This document shows positions 22,530-35,900 of a stretch of 64,000 nucleotides of DNA, one piece after another. Made by a program: the position numbers and the translations under genes. This DNA is from Paragorgia papillata (taxonomy: Eukaryota > Cnidaria > Anthozoa > Scleralcyonacea > Coralliidae), in the NCBI GenBank assembly GCA_035771165.1, contig JAWNZC010000178.1:946001-1010000 (forward strand), given 5' to 3'. Position 1 is the stretch's first letter. Each line of letters opens with the position of its first letter. Under the pieces are notes generated by a model. That model was not told the DNA's origin, made no database searches, and saw nothing but the letters and a program-made list of their open reading frames with translations.

Positions 22530-22834
22530 CAGGGCCGCCGAGAGAAATTGTGGGGCCTGGGGCAAATTATCGATTGGGGGGGGGGGGGTGGCTGATGACA
22601 TCACATGGGTCGATTTGGGGGGCCCGCCCCTGACGTCACACGTCATAGGGTCGTGTCTACGTGTTCTCAATTGGTCCCCTGGGTTGGCTAAAAATGAAGT
22701 TAATGTTACTGATCTTTACGCTTTCTGGGCCTCATGTTTTCTTACGTCAAAAACTCAAATCTCAAAAATTTTAGGGGGCCCTTCTCAAGTTGGGGCCCCA
22801 GGGCAACTTGCCCCACCCCCTCTCGGCGGCCCCG
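22530..22834. mobile_element. Nonautonomous hAT-like element (copy 1)
   Basis: Ends CAGGGCCGCCGAGAG and CTCTCGGCGGCCCCG are inverted repeats. The flanks CCTACACT (22522-22529) and CCTACACA (22835-22842) are an 8-bp duplication with one mismatch. CAGGG-type ends and 8-bp target sites are hAT hallmarks. No transposase frame. Confidence 0.78.
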
Positions 22835-23022
22835 CCTACACACTTGAAAAAGTATAGAAAAAACCCCGAAAAATAATGCCATCCTGAAAACTCAAGGTAT
22901 GGGTTACTAAAACAAGTAGAGCTATATATAGTAGAGTAGTTCTACTTGTTTTAACTCTCGTCTTGCGTTGTCATGCAGGATCGTATTATTTTTCGCAATA
23001 TGTTTTATTCAATACTGTAGAT

Positions 23023-23320
23023 TAGCCTGGTACCCTGGCCCAATCAAAGAATATGGGCCAGGTAACCACTAATCTCATTCTCGCGTCATCAGGGCTAAAT
23101 CCACTTATGACGACTGCAAGTTTTACTCATAGCCACTAAAAACGCGCGAAAATTTAACCAATAGGAAAGCAGAAGTCTTTAGTGGTTACCTGGCCCAGGG
23201 TACCAGGCTATGAGTAAAACTGCAATCGTTATAAGTGGATTTAGCCCTGATGATGCGAGAATGAGATTAGTGGTTACCTGGCCCATATTTCTTTTGAAAT
23301 TGGGTCAGGGTACCAGGCTA
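23023..23320. mobile_element. MULE-like element, TAGCCTGGTACC ends, perfect 10-bp TSD
   Basis: Starts TAGCCTGGTACCCTGGCCCA and ends GGGTACCAGGCTA. Flanked by TACTGTAGAT at 23013-23022 and 23321-23330, identical 10-mers. The element is one copy plus a second inverted partial copy sharing GGATTTAGCCCTGAT. A 9-10 bp target duplication suggests a Mutator-like mechanism. Confidence 0.82.
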
Positions 23321-23346
23321 TACTGTAGATAAGAATGTTCAGTATA

Positions 23347-23640
23347 CAGGGTGAATAAAAAAAAACTGATGCCTTTCATATTCAAATTAGCCGCATAGCG
23401 GCTGTAATTTGACAGAAGTTCCCTAAATATCTCATGGGTATACGAAGCCGATATCAAATAAGTGAACCCTAAATATCTCATGGGTATACGAAGCATATCA
23501 AATAAGTGAATATCAAATAAGTGAACCTTATTTGATATGCTTCGTATACCCATGAGATATTTAGGGGACTTCTGTCAAATTACAGCCGCTATGCGGCTAA
23601 TTTGAATATGAAAGGCATCAGTTTTTTTTTATTCACCCTG
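23347..23640. mobile_element. Foldback element, CAGGGTGAATAAAA ends
   Basis: Very long arms: CAGGGTGAATAAAA with AACTGATGCCTTTCATATTC at the left and their complements at the right, flanked by TATA. Central subrepeats of TTCGTATACCCATGAGATAT in both orientations. Confidence 0.85.
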
Positions 23641-23642
23641 TA

Positions 23643-23777
23643 TAGAGCGTTTTCATCTGACGTCACGGCGGCCATATTGGTGTACGGTATGGGAATTAGC
23701 TCTTTCTTATTCAAATATTTCGTATTGTTTCACCACCCCAATGGGGCCACCAATCACGTGAGTGAAAACGGTCTATA
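23643..23777. mobile_element. MITE, TAGAGCGTTTTCA family (copy 1)
   Basis: TAGAGCGTTTTCATCTGACG and the inverted right end GTGAGTGAAAACGGTCTA, with GGCGGCCATATTGGTGTACG inside. A second copy in reverse orientation lies at 62078-62243. Confidence 0.82.
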
Positions 23778-23928
23778 GGTTCTAGCTCCATTGCATAATA
23801 AGTTGACAACAGTATTCTGATTCTGTTTATTTTACAACTGTTTTTTACAGTTCGTTTGTCAAAAAAAACAACAAAAATAAAAAAGCTTCAGTTTTTGGGC
23901 CAGAAGCATGCCCCTACAGATCATGATT

Positions 23929-26900
23929 TCAGAGTTTCATTTGCTTCTTTTTTGCTTCATAATTTTTGACAAAAGTTTCTGCAACAAGTAAAGGAAATAC
24001 CAGCGTCGCTTCAGCGTAAACCTAAAGAACGGGAAAATGAAGCATATACAATTAAAGATACAGCATGAGCAGCCGAGCTGTATCTGATTTACAAGCGGCG
24101 AGCTGCAAGCGATCAGCCGTAGTAAATTAGATACAGCTCGGATGCGAATGCTGTATCTTTCTTAAAATACAAATGCATCTAAGTAATCAAGTTCACCAAC
24201 TATTTTGGGGATACGGTCTGTTTTAGCCGAGAAAATCGAAGCTAAAGTTTATGTAAATCAGGACGATGCTGTATCCGATTTACAACCACTGCTACGGTAT
24301 TGATTTCTTTTGTGTTTTCGTCATGAATTATTAATGAGTATTTTAATTTCTTATTGAGTCGGTTTTCTTTGTTCTTTCGAGGGCTTTATATCGCATAAAG
24401 CCCTTGAATAATAATTAGAACCGAAATGAAGAAAAAAACAAGGAAAATCTTTGTCCAAGGTGAAAAAAAAAGACAAAACTTTGTGCGCGTCCTCGGGTCT
24501 TTATATAGCATACATCCCTCGATCTCGGGATTTATCTATTACATACATGATGCACTTGAAAATCACCATTGAAGTGACCACAGTTAATATACATGGTTTA
24601 GAAGCTCAACAAAAGTCATTGTTTTATGTTTTTGTTCAGGTTTACGGAAATTTGTGCACTTTCACGGTTACTGAACATATTGTGTTTTCTGTATAATGAA
24701 GCAATCATCCAATAGCAACGTTTGGGTTCAATCACTCAACCGTACTGTTTAAATATTAATAAACCTAAAACAAAGGATTTGGCACCTTCATGTACCTTTC
24801 AACATGAATCGTAGCTTGATTGTTAACCGCTTTGAAGTTTGCCGGGTTTCCAAACCATGTATATGAAGCGACATAAGTACTGTACTAAAATAATGATCCT
24901 TGTGGCTATTCATTATATTCATTATATCGAAAGGTCGAAAAATTGAACATAATTTTCCGACCGTTTAAAGTGCTTATATAACTTGTGGGTTTTAACGTAT
25001 TTAAATAGAGCAGAAAAAATCAGTTAATAAGTTATTTTGCCGTTTTTGATTTAGTCAAATAGTTCCTGACATATTGGCTTCTGAACATGCCAATTCTCAA
25101 AAATTTCCGTCGTTCACTTTAACACCTTGGGGGCCTGGGACCCAATCCAAAACAACTATTACGTTTCGGCTTATGGATTCACAAAAACACATATTTGACT
25201 GAAAACTCGAAATGTCGATCTCACACCCGTTTTCCAGTACGCACGAGAGTTCCAACTAAGAAAACGGTCGGCTTAGGTTCCTGAGTCCCAGGCCCCCGTG
25301 CTTAAAAAAATGAACGACGGAAATTTTTGGCGAAAAGCCGAAATTGGCATGTTTAAAGGCTTATATCTCAGAAACTATTAAAGTAAATCAAAAACGGCAA
25401 AATAACTTATTAACTAACTTTTTTGCTCTATTCAAATACGTTAAAACCCCACAAGTGATGTAAGTACTTTAACATCAAGTCAACTCAAAAAAGAAAAAAG
25501 ATTCTACAGGATTACACTTTATACCGCACTATTATAGTTGAACTTATATTGGTATCACAAAACAAGCAAGCAGAGACTTGGTGCTGGGCTATATTTGAAG
25601 GATTAGCAAGGTTACCAGTACCCTGGGTACCAGAGGCTCTGAGTTTGTGTTTGGGAGAGGGAGAGCCTCTGGTCTCGCGAGCTTCAAATCTCACTTTGGT
25701 GAGTTACTTCGTGTTGATTATTCTCAGGGTTGATTGAAATTTGAAACGCACGTTGCTATGTTACGATTGTTCAAAGACACTCGTTCGTTACTTCCTTTTC
25801 GATAAGGAAACTATGGATTATTATCACAATTCCAACTCACTGTGAAAAGAATAATTATCGGACTTCCTCTGTTCGCAAAAACTAGACTTTCGCTTTGGTA
25901 TTTCAGTGAGCTGAAACGGCAATCCAAGACTCAGAGGTGTATGGTTTAAGTTTTTAATATTTTTAATTACTCACGGTCACGCGTGACTTGCTTTGATTAA
26001 CTAATAGTAACGCTTTCAGAAATTTAGGCCAATCAAAAACCGAGTTTAGATATCGAACGCCAAAGTGAGATTTGAAGCTCGCGAGACCAGAGGCTCTGGT
26101 ACCCAGGGTAGGTTACCAGTTTGTGAAGGCGATAAATTAATAAAAATACCTTCACTGGAGTGGCTGTTGCTTTGATTTTACCCCACGAGACGGCCTCGTC
26201 TGGACGAGCACCCGAATCACTGCCATCGAATTCCTGTGCGGTGTTAATGAACACAGAATAATCTGCACCGTTCCTCTAAAAGTTTGACAAAAACTGAAAG
26301 TGAAACAATTTTATCCAACATCATAACTAACATAGAGTTCAGACATTTGGCTAATATTTACTTATTTACGGTTATGTATTAAAGACAGACAGGGCCGCCG
26401 AGAGAATTGTGGGGCCATGATGACGTCACATGGGTCGATTTGGGGCCCCTGATGACATCACACGTCACACGTCATAGGGTCCTGTCTATACGTGTTCTCA
26501 GTTGGTCCCCTGGGTTGGCTAAAAATGAAGTCCGTGTTACTGATCTTTACGCTCTCTGTGTCTCATGTTTTTTTATGTCAAAAACGCAAATCTCAAAAAT
26601 TTTAGGGGCCCTTCTCAAGTTGGGGGCCCAGGGCAACTAGCCCCCCCCCCTTCTTGGCGGCCCTGAGCTTTGAAATTTGCAGTGCCCCGATATCCACGGG
26701 ATACTAGATTTTAAGTTTTGGATACTAGCACTCTAAATTCCAGTATCCCGACGGGATACCATAAAAAAATTCCATAATGCACAGCCACAGGATCTGAAGT
26801 AACGTTTTACAATGTAAGGTAATATGTCTTAGAATGTAGCGTGACGTCTTACGATGCAGCGTAACGCCTTACAACGTAGCGTGACGTCTTACAATGTAGC

Positions 26901-29900
26901 GTAATGTCTTACACGTAGCGTGACGTCTTATAATGTAACGTAACTGCAAGGTCTCAAATTGTTATACAGTGTAGTTAATTTTAGATATTGCAAGTTGAGA
27001 TGTTTAGTATTCAAATTTCAAAAGTGGGATACTAGATTCAGAAATCTGGTATCCCACCTGGATACTGCTGAAAATTTCAAGCCCTGGTAAGAGGTAGTCA
27101 AATATAGTAGGTGGGCCCAAGAGGATCTTAAAAAGGAACCATATAATCAGCAATCCCGTCCAAGCCAGGGACATATGGTGAAGTTGTATAAGCAGTGGCA
27201 CAGTGAATACCACAATATGGCTATATAAAACTTGGGAGTAAAATTCATTCTTACCATCAAATTGGCATTGCATATATGATGTTTACATAGACCTCCACCT
27301 AAAATAATTATTCCGGTATTCTTCTCAAAAACAACTTGACTATTCATTCCACGGATATCTGTTTAAAATAAAGTTAAAATAACATTTAAAAAAAACAGAA
27401 TTACTTTTGGCATGCTAAAGTTATTTATAATGTGCAACAGTAATGAATAGAGTACACCCATGGGGGTGTACACTGATAATTTTTGGGTAGGGGTGTGCCA
27501 CTGTGACCACAAAATCCTGACCCTATCCCAGACCTAAAAAGGCAATTTTTATACCCTATCCCAGACCTAAACTAAAATAAATTAATACAGTACCCTATCC
27601 CAGCCAGTGCTGTAATAGTTACATAATTTTTGTAACTAGTTAGTTACATCATCAGAAAAGTAACTAGTTACTGATACAAGTTACAATGAAAAACAGTAAC
27701 TAGTTACAGTTACAAAGCTACTTTAAAAATCCCCCCCCCCCCCAAATGCTGAAAGCGGTGAGACAACCTCTGGTCGAAGACGCCACCAATCTCACTTTCA
27801 TGTTGTAGTAATCTAAAACCCGGGGTCAAGATCTGACCCTATTGACTTCATTGGCTCGGAGCGATCAAAGAAATGGCCAGTTCGACTACAGGTTCTCTCG
27901 CTGTTTTCAGGGGGGAGTGGGTGGTGTAGAACCTCTGGGACCAGGGTACCCTATCCCAGACCCCAGGGCTTGAAAACCACATCCTACAGGGTGGCACCTA
28001 CCCATATCCCTTATATACAAGAGTACTGTAGTAGAATTTTTACCTTGAACAATATCTAAAATAAGACCAGGATTTTTATACGAATGCATATATAGAATAT
28101 CACCAATAGAACCATCTGTTAGAGAAGGACAAAATACAGGAATCTTATTCTAAAGAAAACAAGGCCATTTATTTTAAGTATTGTTCATGTATAATTATGC
28201 AGGCATGACAAGCATCTACACCATGCTCCACAGGGTACAGATGAAATGGGTGGGCCACCTTGGACGTATGCCAGATGAGCGCTTACCTAAGAAAATATTC
28301 TATGGTGAACTGCAGCATGGCAGACGTTCCTGGGGTGGGCTGTCTCTGATCGGTCAACCTGGCACTCTCGTGTCTACATTGGTGCTGTAGCTTAATGAGA
28401 ACAAGCACATCAGCAACGCTGTAAAGAAGTGAGTCACCACTCGCAAGTCTAGAAACAATACCACCACCCTGTTGTTGATCAGATTAGCTTGATCAGCCAT
28501 GTTTGAACCCACTCAAGCTCGGAATGATTGACATTGTGGTCCTTTTCGAGCAGTATTGAAACTACCCAGGGAGTATTACCACAGTTATTGTAATGGCCCA
28601 GTTAATTACAATTGCATTTTTCTAGTAAAGATATATGGTATAAATGCTTGGGAAATCATCATATTTCAAAGTCTACTTACAGTAAGCTATCCTGAGACTA
28701 ATTCATAATCATAGGTATAAGGTACATGTACCGGTACATGTACTGTATTATAATATACCTTATGACACCAATAGTAAACAGATTCAGGATTATTTATTTC
28801 TTTACCAAGGCGGTCTATTAATTTTGATGGTGTCCAATTTATATTCTGAAACAAAATATTACAATGTTAAACTTTGATGGACCTAAAATTAATATTAATA
28901 CTTAACACCATACATATAAGATATATACATACAGTATACACATACATGTATAGTAATACTATATAGTATATACATGTACTGTAAATACATATTATTGTCA
29001 TATATGTATATACTGTATTATCTCCTTTTACCTGTGTTTTTTGTTCGTGTAGCATTTGATCAAGGATGGGAGTCAACCAATTCTCAAAGGTACAATAATT
29101 ATCATTAGGCACAATTAAATTTCCAATTCTATTCAACCCCTTTTCCCGTAGTTCAGCACCCTTTAATGTAAAATCCCCAAGATATGTTGGAGAAAAACAC
29201 TTTATGAAATCCTCCTCAATCCCTCCTGCTGATGTAACAACACAGTCAACCTAAATATAGAGAAATATTGCATTTCACCTTTAACTCTTTCCTGTTCAAA
29301 TCGGTCTTTGGTATTTTATTCCAGCTAACACCAGATGATTTTATTCATCTCTGGGGAAGCCCTCAGACAGGAACATAGGTGTACCAGGTGGGGGGGGGGG
29401 GGGGCAGTGGGGGCAATTGCCTCCCCAAACGTTTTAAAAATGAAAATTTCGGGCACTTTTTGAAAGAAATTTCGGGTAAATTCAGGTAATATTTTGAACT
29501 GTTTTAACATTAAAGTAATATGTTTTAACATAATATATCAGCGTCGTTTTGCAGTTGCCCGGTTTAAAATTATACTAAGAGCTATATCACATACGCTAGA
29601 TGAAGTACGGTACAGTGTTATTTCGGTGAGGAAACCGCTGAGAAATCTATGTGAGGTTGCGCCTGCTACACTTAATTTTTCAGGCAAAAATGTTTTTACC
29701 CCCCCCCCCCCCCCCAAACATAACTGGTCAGGTATGCCTATAGCCTGGTACCCTGGCCCAATTTCAAAAGAAATAAGGGCCAGGTAACCACTAATCTCAT
29801 TCTCGCGTCATCAGGGCTAAATCTAGACTTTCTCAAAGTCCTTTTCAAACATTTTTGACCTTTCGGTTCCTCGTTGAAAAGGACTTTTCCCACCTGCAGC

Positions 29901-32900
29901 GCGCCAAAATTCACCGGTGAATTTTTCGACCGGTGACGTAATTCGGGCTAATAATTATATTCAGGCTAAATTGCTATGCAAGTGCTATCTTTGGAAGTTG
30001 GAGTTAAACAGACTCTTGAAAACGTTTTAGTAGGGGTAGAACCACTTTCCATTGCATGTACGACAACCCGAAACACGTCAAACAGGGCGATGTACATTTC
30101 AGCGATTTCCCGCCAGAATATTTAATAAGATTCAAAAACCTGCAAGCGAAACAAGTCCGTCTCTTTCCTCCCGCTTTTCCGCTCTCCCGCCTTTCCACCC
30201 GCCAGCAAAAACTGGTGGTAAGAGGCGGACTTGGAGCAAGTCTAGGCTAAATCCACTTATGACGATTGCAGTTTTACTCATAGCCACTAAAAACGCGCGA
30301 AATTTCAACCAATAGGAAAGCAGAAGTCTTTAGTGGTTACCTGGCCCATATTCTTTGATTGGGCCAGGGTACCAGGCTATGCCAACCCTAGCCTGGTACC
30401 CTGGCCCAATTTCAAAAGAAATATGGGCCAGGTAACCACTAATCTCATTCTCGCGTCATCAGGGCTAAATCCACTTATGACGATTGCAATTTCACTCATA
30501 GCCAATAAAAACGCGCGAAAATTCAACCAATAGGAAAGCAGAAGTCTTTAGTGGTTACCTGGCCCATATTCTTTGATTGGGTCAGGGTACCAGGCTATGC
30601 CAACCCTAGCCTGGTACCCTGGCCCAATTTCAAAAGAAATAAGGGCCAGGTAACCACTAATCTCATTCTCGCGTCATCAGGGCTAAATCCACTTATGACG
30701 ATTGCAGTTTTACTCATAGCCACTAAAAACGCGCGAAATTTCAACCAATAGGAAAGCAGAAGTCTTTAGTGGTTACCTGGCCCATATTCTTTGATTGGGC
30801 CAGGGTACCAGGCTAGTATGCCTATGGACAGGAATGAGTTATAAACTATCTCTCTAACTCTTTGACAATAGAATTTGCCCCCCCCCCCAAGCAAATTTCA
30901 GGTCTTTCTTATGTATCAGTCAAATCCAAGTGTGCCCATCCCCCCTGGGACACCACTGGGTATTTGACGACAGTCGGACCTACAGTTTCAGATTCGCAGA
31001 TTCAGAGTCGAATCTGCAACTATGCCGCGGAGTCCCTCTGTGGGTGCCAATCATTTATCAAACATACCCATGTCCATGGAAGTGAGCTTCAAACAAACAT
31101 GTTTTGGAGCCCGTAGAGCACTTTATTTGGTCAGGAAAAGTCCAGAAAGCCAACCAGACATAACGCTCTTGCGACGTTCCGACATGTTGTCTCGAACACT
31201 CCTTAAAATATAATCCGTTTCTTAACAAAATGTACAAGGTTTACGACATTCTTTTGTCGAATATATCCATCACTATGATATAATTGATAGCCTAAAACAA
31301 ATTACAGTTTTATAACGCTTACCGTTTCGCCAGGAAAAATCCAGAAAGACAGCCAGCGAAACGCGGCTTTAATAGTGATCTGACACGAACGTAAACAACA
31401 AAGTCGACAACGAAATCGCTTCGTGAGAGTCATCTCTTTATCTTTTAAAGACTTCTTTTATCAAATATACCTATCTTCAAATATCATAAAAAATTGTAGA
31501 TGTAATTTTTCTTTCAAAGCACTTGTCGTTTGGATAAGCGCAAAATCAGGGGGGTTAATCAAGTTAAGTTTTTTTTCCTATAGTTTTTTTAACCCAACTT
31601 ACAAACTGTTTGTAAAAATATCTTAACACTAACATTCTAACAATTGTCATTTCAAAATATATAAGCTCAAACTCTTTAAAACAAGTCTATATTGCGGCAA
31701 AGAACTAGCCCCATTCTGGGGTTTAACCCCCCGGCATTTTCTAGTTTAATATTCGTGATTGGCTAGTTTCAGATTCACTTTCTTCGATAAGTCATTATCA
31801 CAAGCTTTCCGGATTTTTCCTGACTTTCTAAAAAGTTGTAAAAAAATGAGAACAACACTGTCGAAAGCAAAATTTATTCAACATGGGTATATTTGATATG
31901 CGAGTCCATCACCCCAGCAAGGTTTATCCACGATCCGCGTTTTTATAATCAACGACAGCTTCTTGGCTCGAATCAACAAGTGAATCTGAAACTATATGAA
32001 ACTAGAAAATGCCGGGGGGTCAAACCCCAGAATGGGGCTAGTTCTTTGCCGCAATATAGACTTGTTTTAAAGAGTTTGAGCTTATATACAGTTTGTAAGT
32101 TGGGTTAAAAAAACTATAGCAAAAAAAACTTAAGTTGATTAACCCCCCTGATTTTGCGCTTAAGCACTCGTTTCACTTCTGGATTTTTCCTATCCAAACG
32201 ACAAGTGCTTTGAAAGAAAAATTACATCTACAATTTTTTATGATATTTGAGGATAGGTATATTTGATAATAGAAGTCTTTAAAAGATAAAGACAACTCTC
32301 ACGAAGCGATTTCGTTGTCGACTTTGTTGTTTATGTTCGTGTCAGATAACTAAAGCCGCGTTTCGCTAGCTATTTCTCTGGATTTTTCCTGGCGAAAAGG
32401 AAAGCGCTAGAAAACTGTAATTTGCATCAAACTATTAGGTATATTACAATAATGGATATATTCGACAAAAAAATCGTGTAAACTTTATGTCTTTTGCTAG
32501 GAAATGATATAATACTTTAATCGGCGCTCAAAATAACGTGTCGGAAAGTTGTATCAACATTATGTACTGCAAGCTTCCCGGATTTTTCCTGACTTTCTAA
32601 AAGGTTGTAAAATAATGAGAACAACACTGTCGAAAGCAAAATTTATTCCACATGGGTATATTTGACATGCGGGTCCATCACCTTGTAATGTTTATCCACG
32701 ATCCGCGTTTTTACAATCAGCGACAGCTTTTTGGCTCGAATCTGAAACTGAATCTGAAACTGGCCAGTTACGAATACGAAACTAAAAAATGCCGGGGGGT
32801 TGAACCACAGAATTAGACTATTTCTTTGGCGCAATAATAGCAATATAGATTTGTTTTACGGAGTTTGAAATTTATATATTATAATTTATAATTTATAATG

Positions 32901-35900
32901 CCAAATTTTAGAATGTTAGTGTTAAGATATCTTTACAAACAGTTCATAAATTGGGTTAAAAATACTAAAAATAAAAAACAGCCCGCTTGGAACCCCCCCT
33001 GGTTTTTTGTTTAAACATTAGTTTCACTTCTGGATTTTTCCTGTCCAAACGAGTAGTACTTTAAAATAAAAATTAATTCTACAATATTTTCCAATGGTTG
33101 AGGATGGGTATATTTCATAAAAGAAGTCTTTAAAAGATAAAGATGACTCTCACGAAGCGATTTCGTTGTCGACTTTGTTGTTTACGTTCGTGTCAGATCA
33201 CTAAAGCCGCGTTTCGCTGGCTGTCTTTCTGGATTTTTCCTGGCGAAACGGTATTATAAAGCGTTAGAAAACTGTAATTTGTTTCAGGCTATCAATTATA
33301 CTACTTAAATCAGTAGAGCGAGACATGGATGACGTTTTCATCGCTTCCGAAGCGACAGTTTATGTACCACGTGATAGCTTGTTTACGAGTTAACAATTGG
33401 ATGTTTATCACGTGGTACATGAGAATACATGCTCGTGATTGCTTTAAAGTGTCACTGAGACGAAATTTTTACCCCTACTTTTTTCTCTATGAGCCTAAAG
33501 TGCATGTATCGAAGACTTACCAAACGAAGTTTCATGCTGATATTCGGAAAGGTAAAGCAGATATTGACGAAAGAAATACGCAAATTCGCGGCCGCCATTA
33601 AAATGGACGTGTTTATTTGAGACTGGGTCTAGGATGTCTGTGACGTCAGAGTCTCAACCCAACAAAACACTAGGCTTGTGGCTATGGCTTGTGTGATAGT
33701 ATTAAAACAAGCGTAGCTTGGAAGAATCGCTCATTAAAATTAAATTATTCCGTCATGCCATCATCACGCTTTGTTGTACAAGATTACAGCAATCAATCTG
33801 ATATTAAAGCAGGAATATCCTTGCATGAGTCCAACTGACCAAATTGCGAAGAGAGTTTCGATTAAATTTGTCCAAACGAAGCGCGCCAATTTTAAAGTGT
33901 CACTGAGACGAAATTTTCACCTCTCATTTTTATTTCATCATTGTGAAGTATACCCACCTACAACCTACTGTACGAAGTTTTAACTCGAAATTAAAAAAAG
34001 CGGCGCTGTTATTGCGAGTATAGAAATCTTAAATTTGACGGCCGCCAGGGCGCTACATAGCCTTAATGCTGTATACAAGACGTTGTCAGTGAATGAATGA
34101 AAAATAAAACATTCTATCAACGCACACAGTTATACAGGATTCTAGTAATGAATGAGATTATTCTGCAGGATTGCGCAGCATATAAGCCAAATTGACAAAT
34201 CATACGAGCAAATTGGGTTAGGTCCGTTTGTTCGGAACATATTAAAAACGCGCGCCGCCGACACGCAATTTAAAGCAGATGATTCATAGTTTGTTTCAAT
34301 CAATTTTCCATGAAGATTTTTAGAGCGACCTTACTACAAACAAGAGTTTTTCAGCGTGGTAATGTGCCTATTATTTGAAAGACTATAAACAAAACTTTGG
34401 AGGCAGAGCAGTCTCGAGCTCCAAGGAAGTGAACCGTTGGAAATACCATACTGGCATGGTAAACATAGTTCCACTATACTTTTATTTAAATAAAATATAT
34501 CATGTAAGTAAAGCAAACGACAACGAAGGTTGAATTTGATGTATTGTATTTGTATATATAAAATACATGTATATACTAGCAATTCATTTAGTATTTTAAA
34601 ACTTAAAGAAAATGCTATTAGTGTTACAAAATAAAGTCTGCTTTGCAAAGCAACAAAGCGTAAATACTAATCTAATGAAGCAGTTCAGCACATTATTGAT
34701 ACTTTAGTTATACTTATGCGCCAGCATTGTGAGCCACGTCAACAGGCCATTGCAAATTGACAGAATTATATACTGAGGCCAACTAGTTTCCTTTTTCTTT
34801 TCTGTCGCTGTATAATTTCCAACAGGAGAGAAAATGCTCTCGAACTTTTGAATTTCTATGTATTTGATGCCTGATACATTTGATACTACTACAAGCTAGA
34901 GCCACATTACATATACGTACATATTTTTATACACATTCATACCAACATAAAGATAATGTCTCTAGCCGACTAATACTGTCTTTCCCAAGAAGAAACCACG
35001 ACGTCAGAATTGAAATGTTGCTATATTGAAAATGTATTGTACTTTTCTTCAGCAATATCTTCTTCATATTGCGCAATTATCAATCTCGTCAGCCGAAGCA
35101 ATACAATCATCGTCCTGGCAAAATCCGAAACCAGATTCGTCAAAATGGGCTACCATATACTCCAAACATATAACGGATGATTCCGTTTCGATCCATAGCC
35201 AGAAGAACAACTAAATGATGATGAATTCGACATTTTTGTTGTCAAATTATATGCGCTCTCGTTGTTTCTTCCTTAGTCACGCAAGTTTGGGTTAAGACTA
35301 TGACATCACAACACTTCTCAGGTCTCAATATTCACCGTGATGAAAATTTTAATGGTGGACACAATTTTCAGCATTTCAAACGTTTAGTCGTTTATAACTT
35401 TAAACCTATTTGTTTATATCGGTTTAAATTTTGTACACAATTGATCCGCGGTTAATAAAACTGACACTTCGGAAGCGATAAAAAAATCATCCATGTCTCG
35501 CTCTACTGATTTGAGTAGTAACATAGTGATGGATATATTTGACAAAAGAATGTCGTAAACCTTGTACATTTTGTTAAGAAACGGATTTTATTTTTTTGCG
35601 GTCCGGCATCCATCTGATTCGCGCGCTCTGATTGGCTTAGCGAGCGGTCCGTATCACACGATACGGACCCCGATACGGACCGCTGTGGATTTCAAAACAA
35701 AAACAAAAAAGTTTTACACTCTGTCATTTAAAATTGATCGATTTTTATAACTATTTCGCTTGCCACAGAACAAATATATTTAGCAGAGAGCTACGGGGAT
35801 GCAAATGAGTTTTATTATCCAAATGGTTTTGACAACTGCATGTGAAAACAGCGAATTTTAAAAGAAACGCTGGGAAAACTATGACAAAGCAAAATTTACG

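Larger units (their letters stand above)
22024..23928. other. Convergent intergenic region GPCPD1/DHPS
   Basis: Contains four transposon-like units annotated separately: hAT-like 22530-22834, a MULE-like unit 23023-23320, foldback 23347-23640 and a MITE 23643-23777. The open frame 22020-22220 overlaps the GPCPD1 3' UTR and shows no recognised domain. TTTATT at 23826-23831 is a possible DHPS AATAAA poly(A) signal on the minus strand, about 100 nt after its stop. Confidence 0.6.

Noticed and set aside
33329..33983. Two small frames sharing KVSLRRNF as a possible transposase
   Set aside because: They are short and unlinked, derive from a duplicated noncoding block, and show no DDE/D or helix-turn-helix motif.
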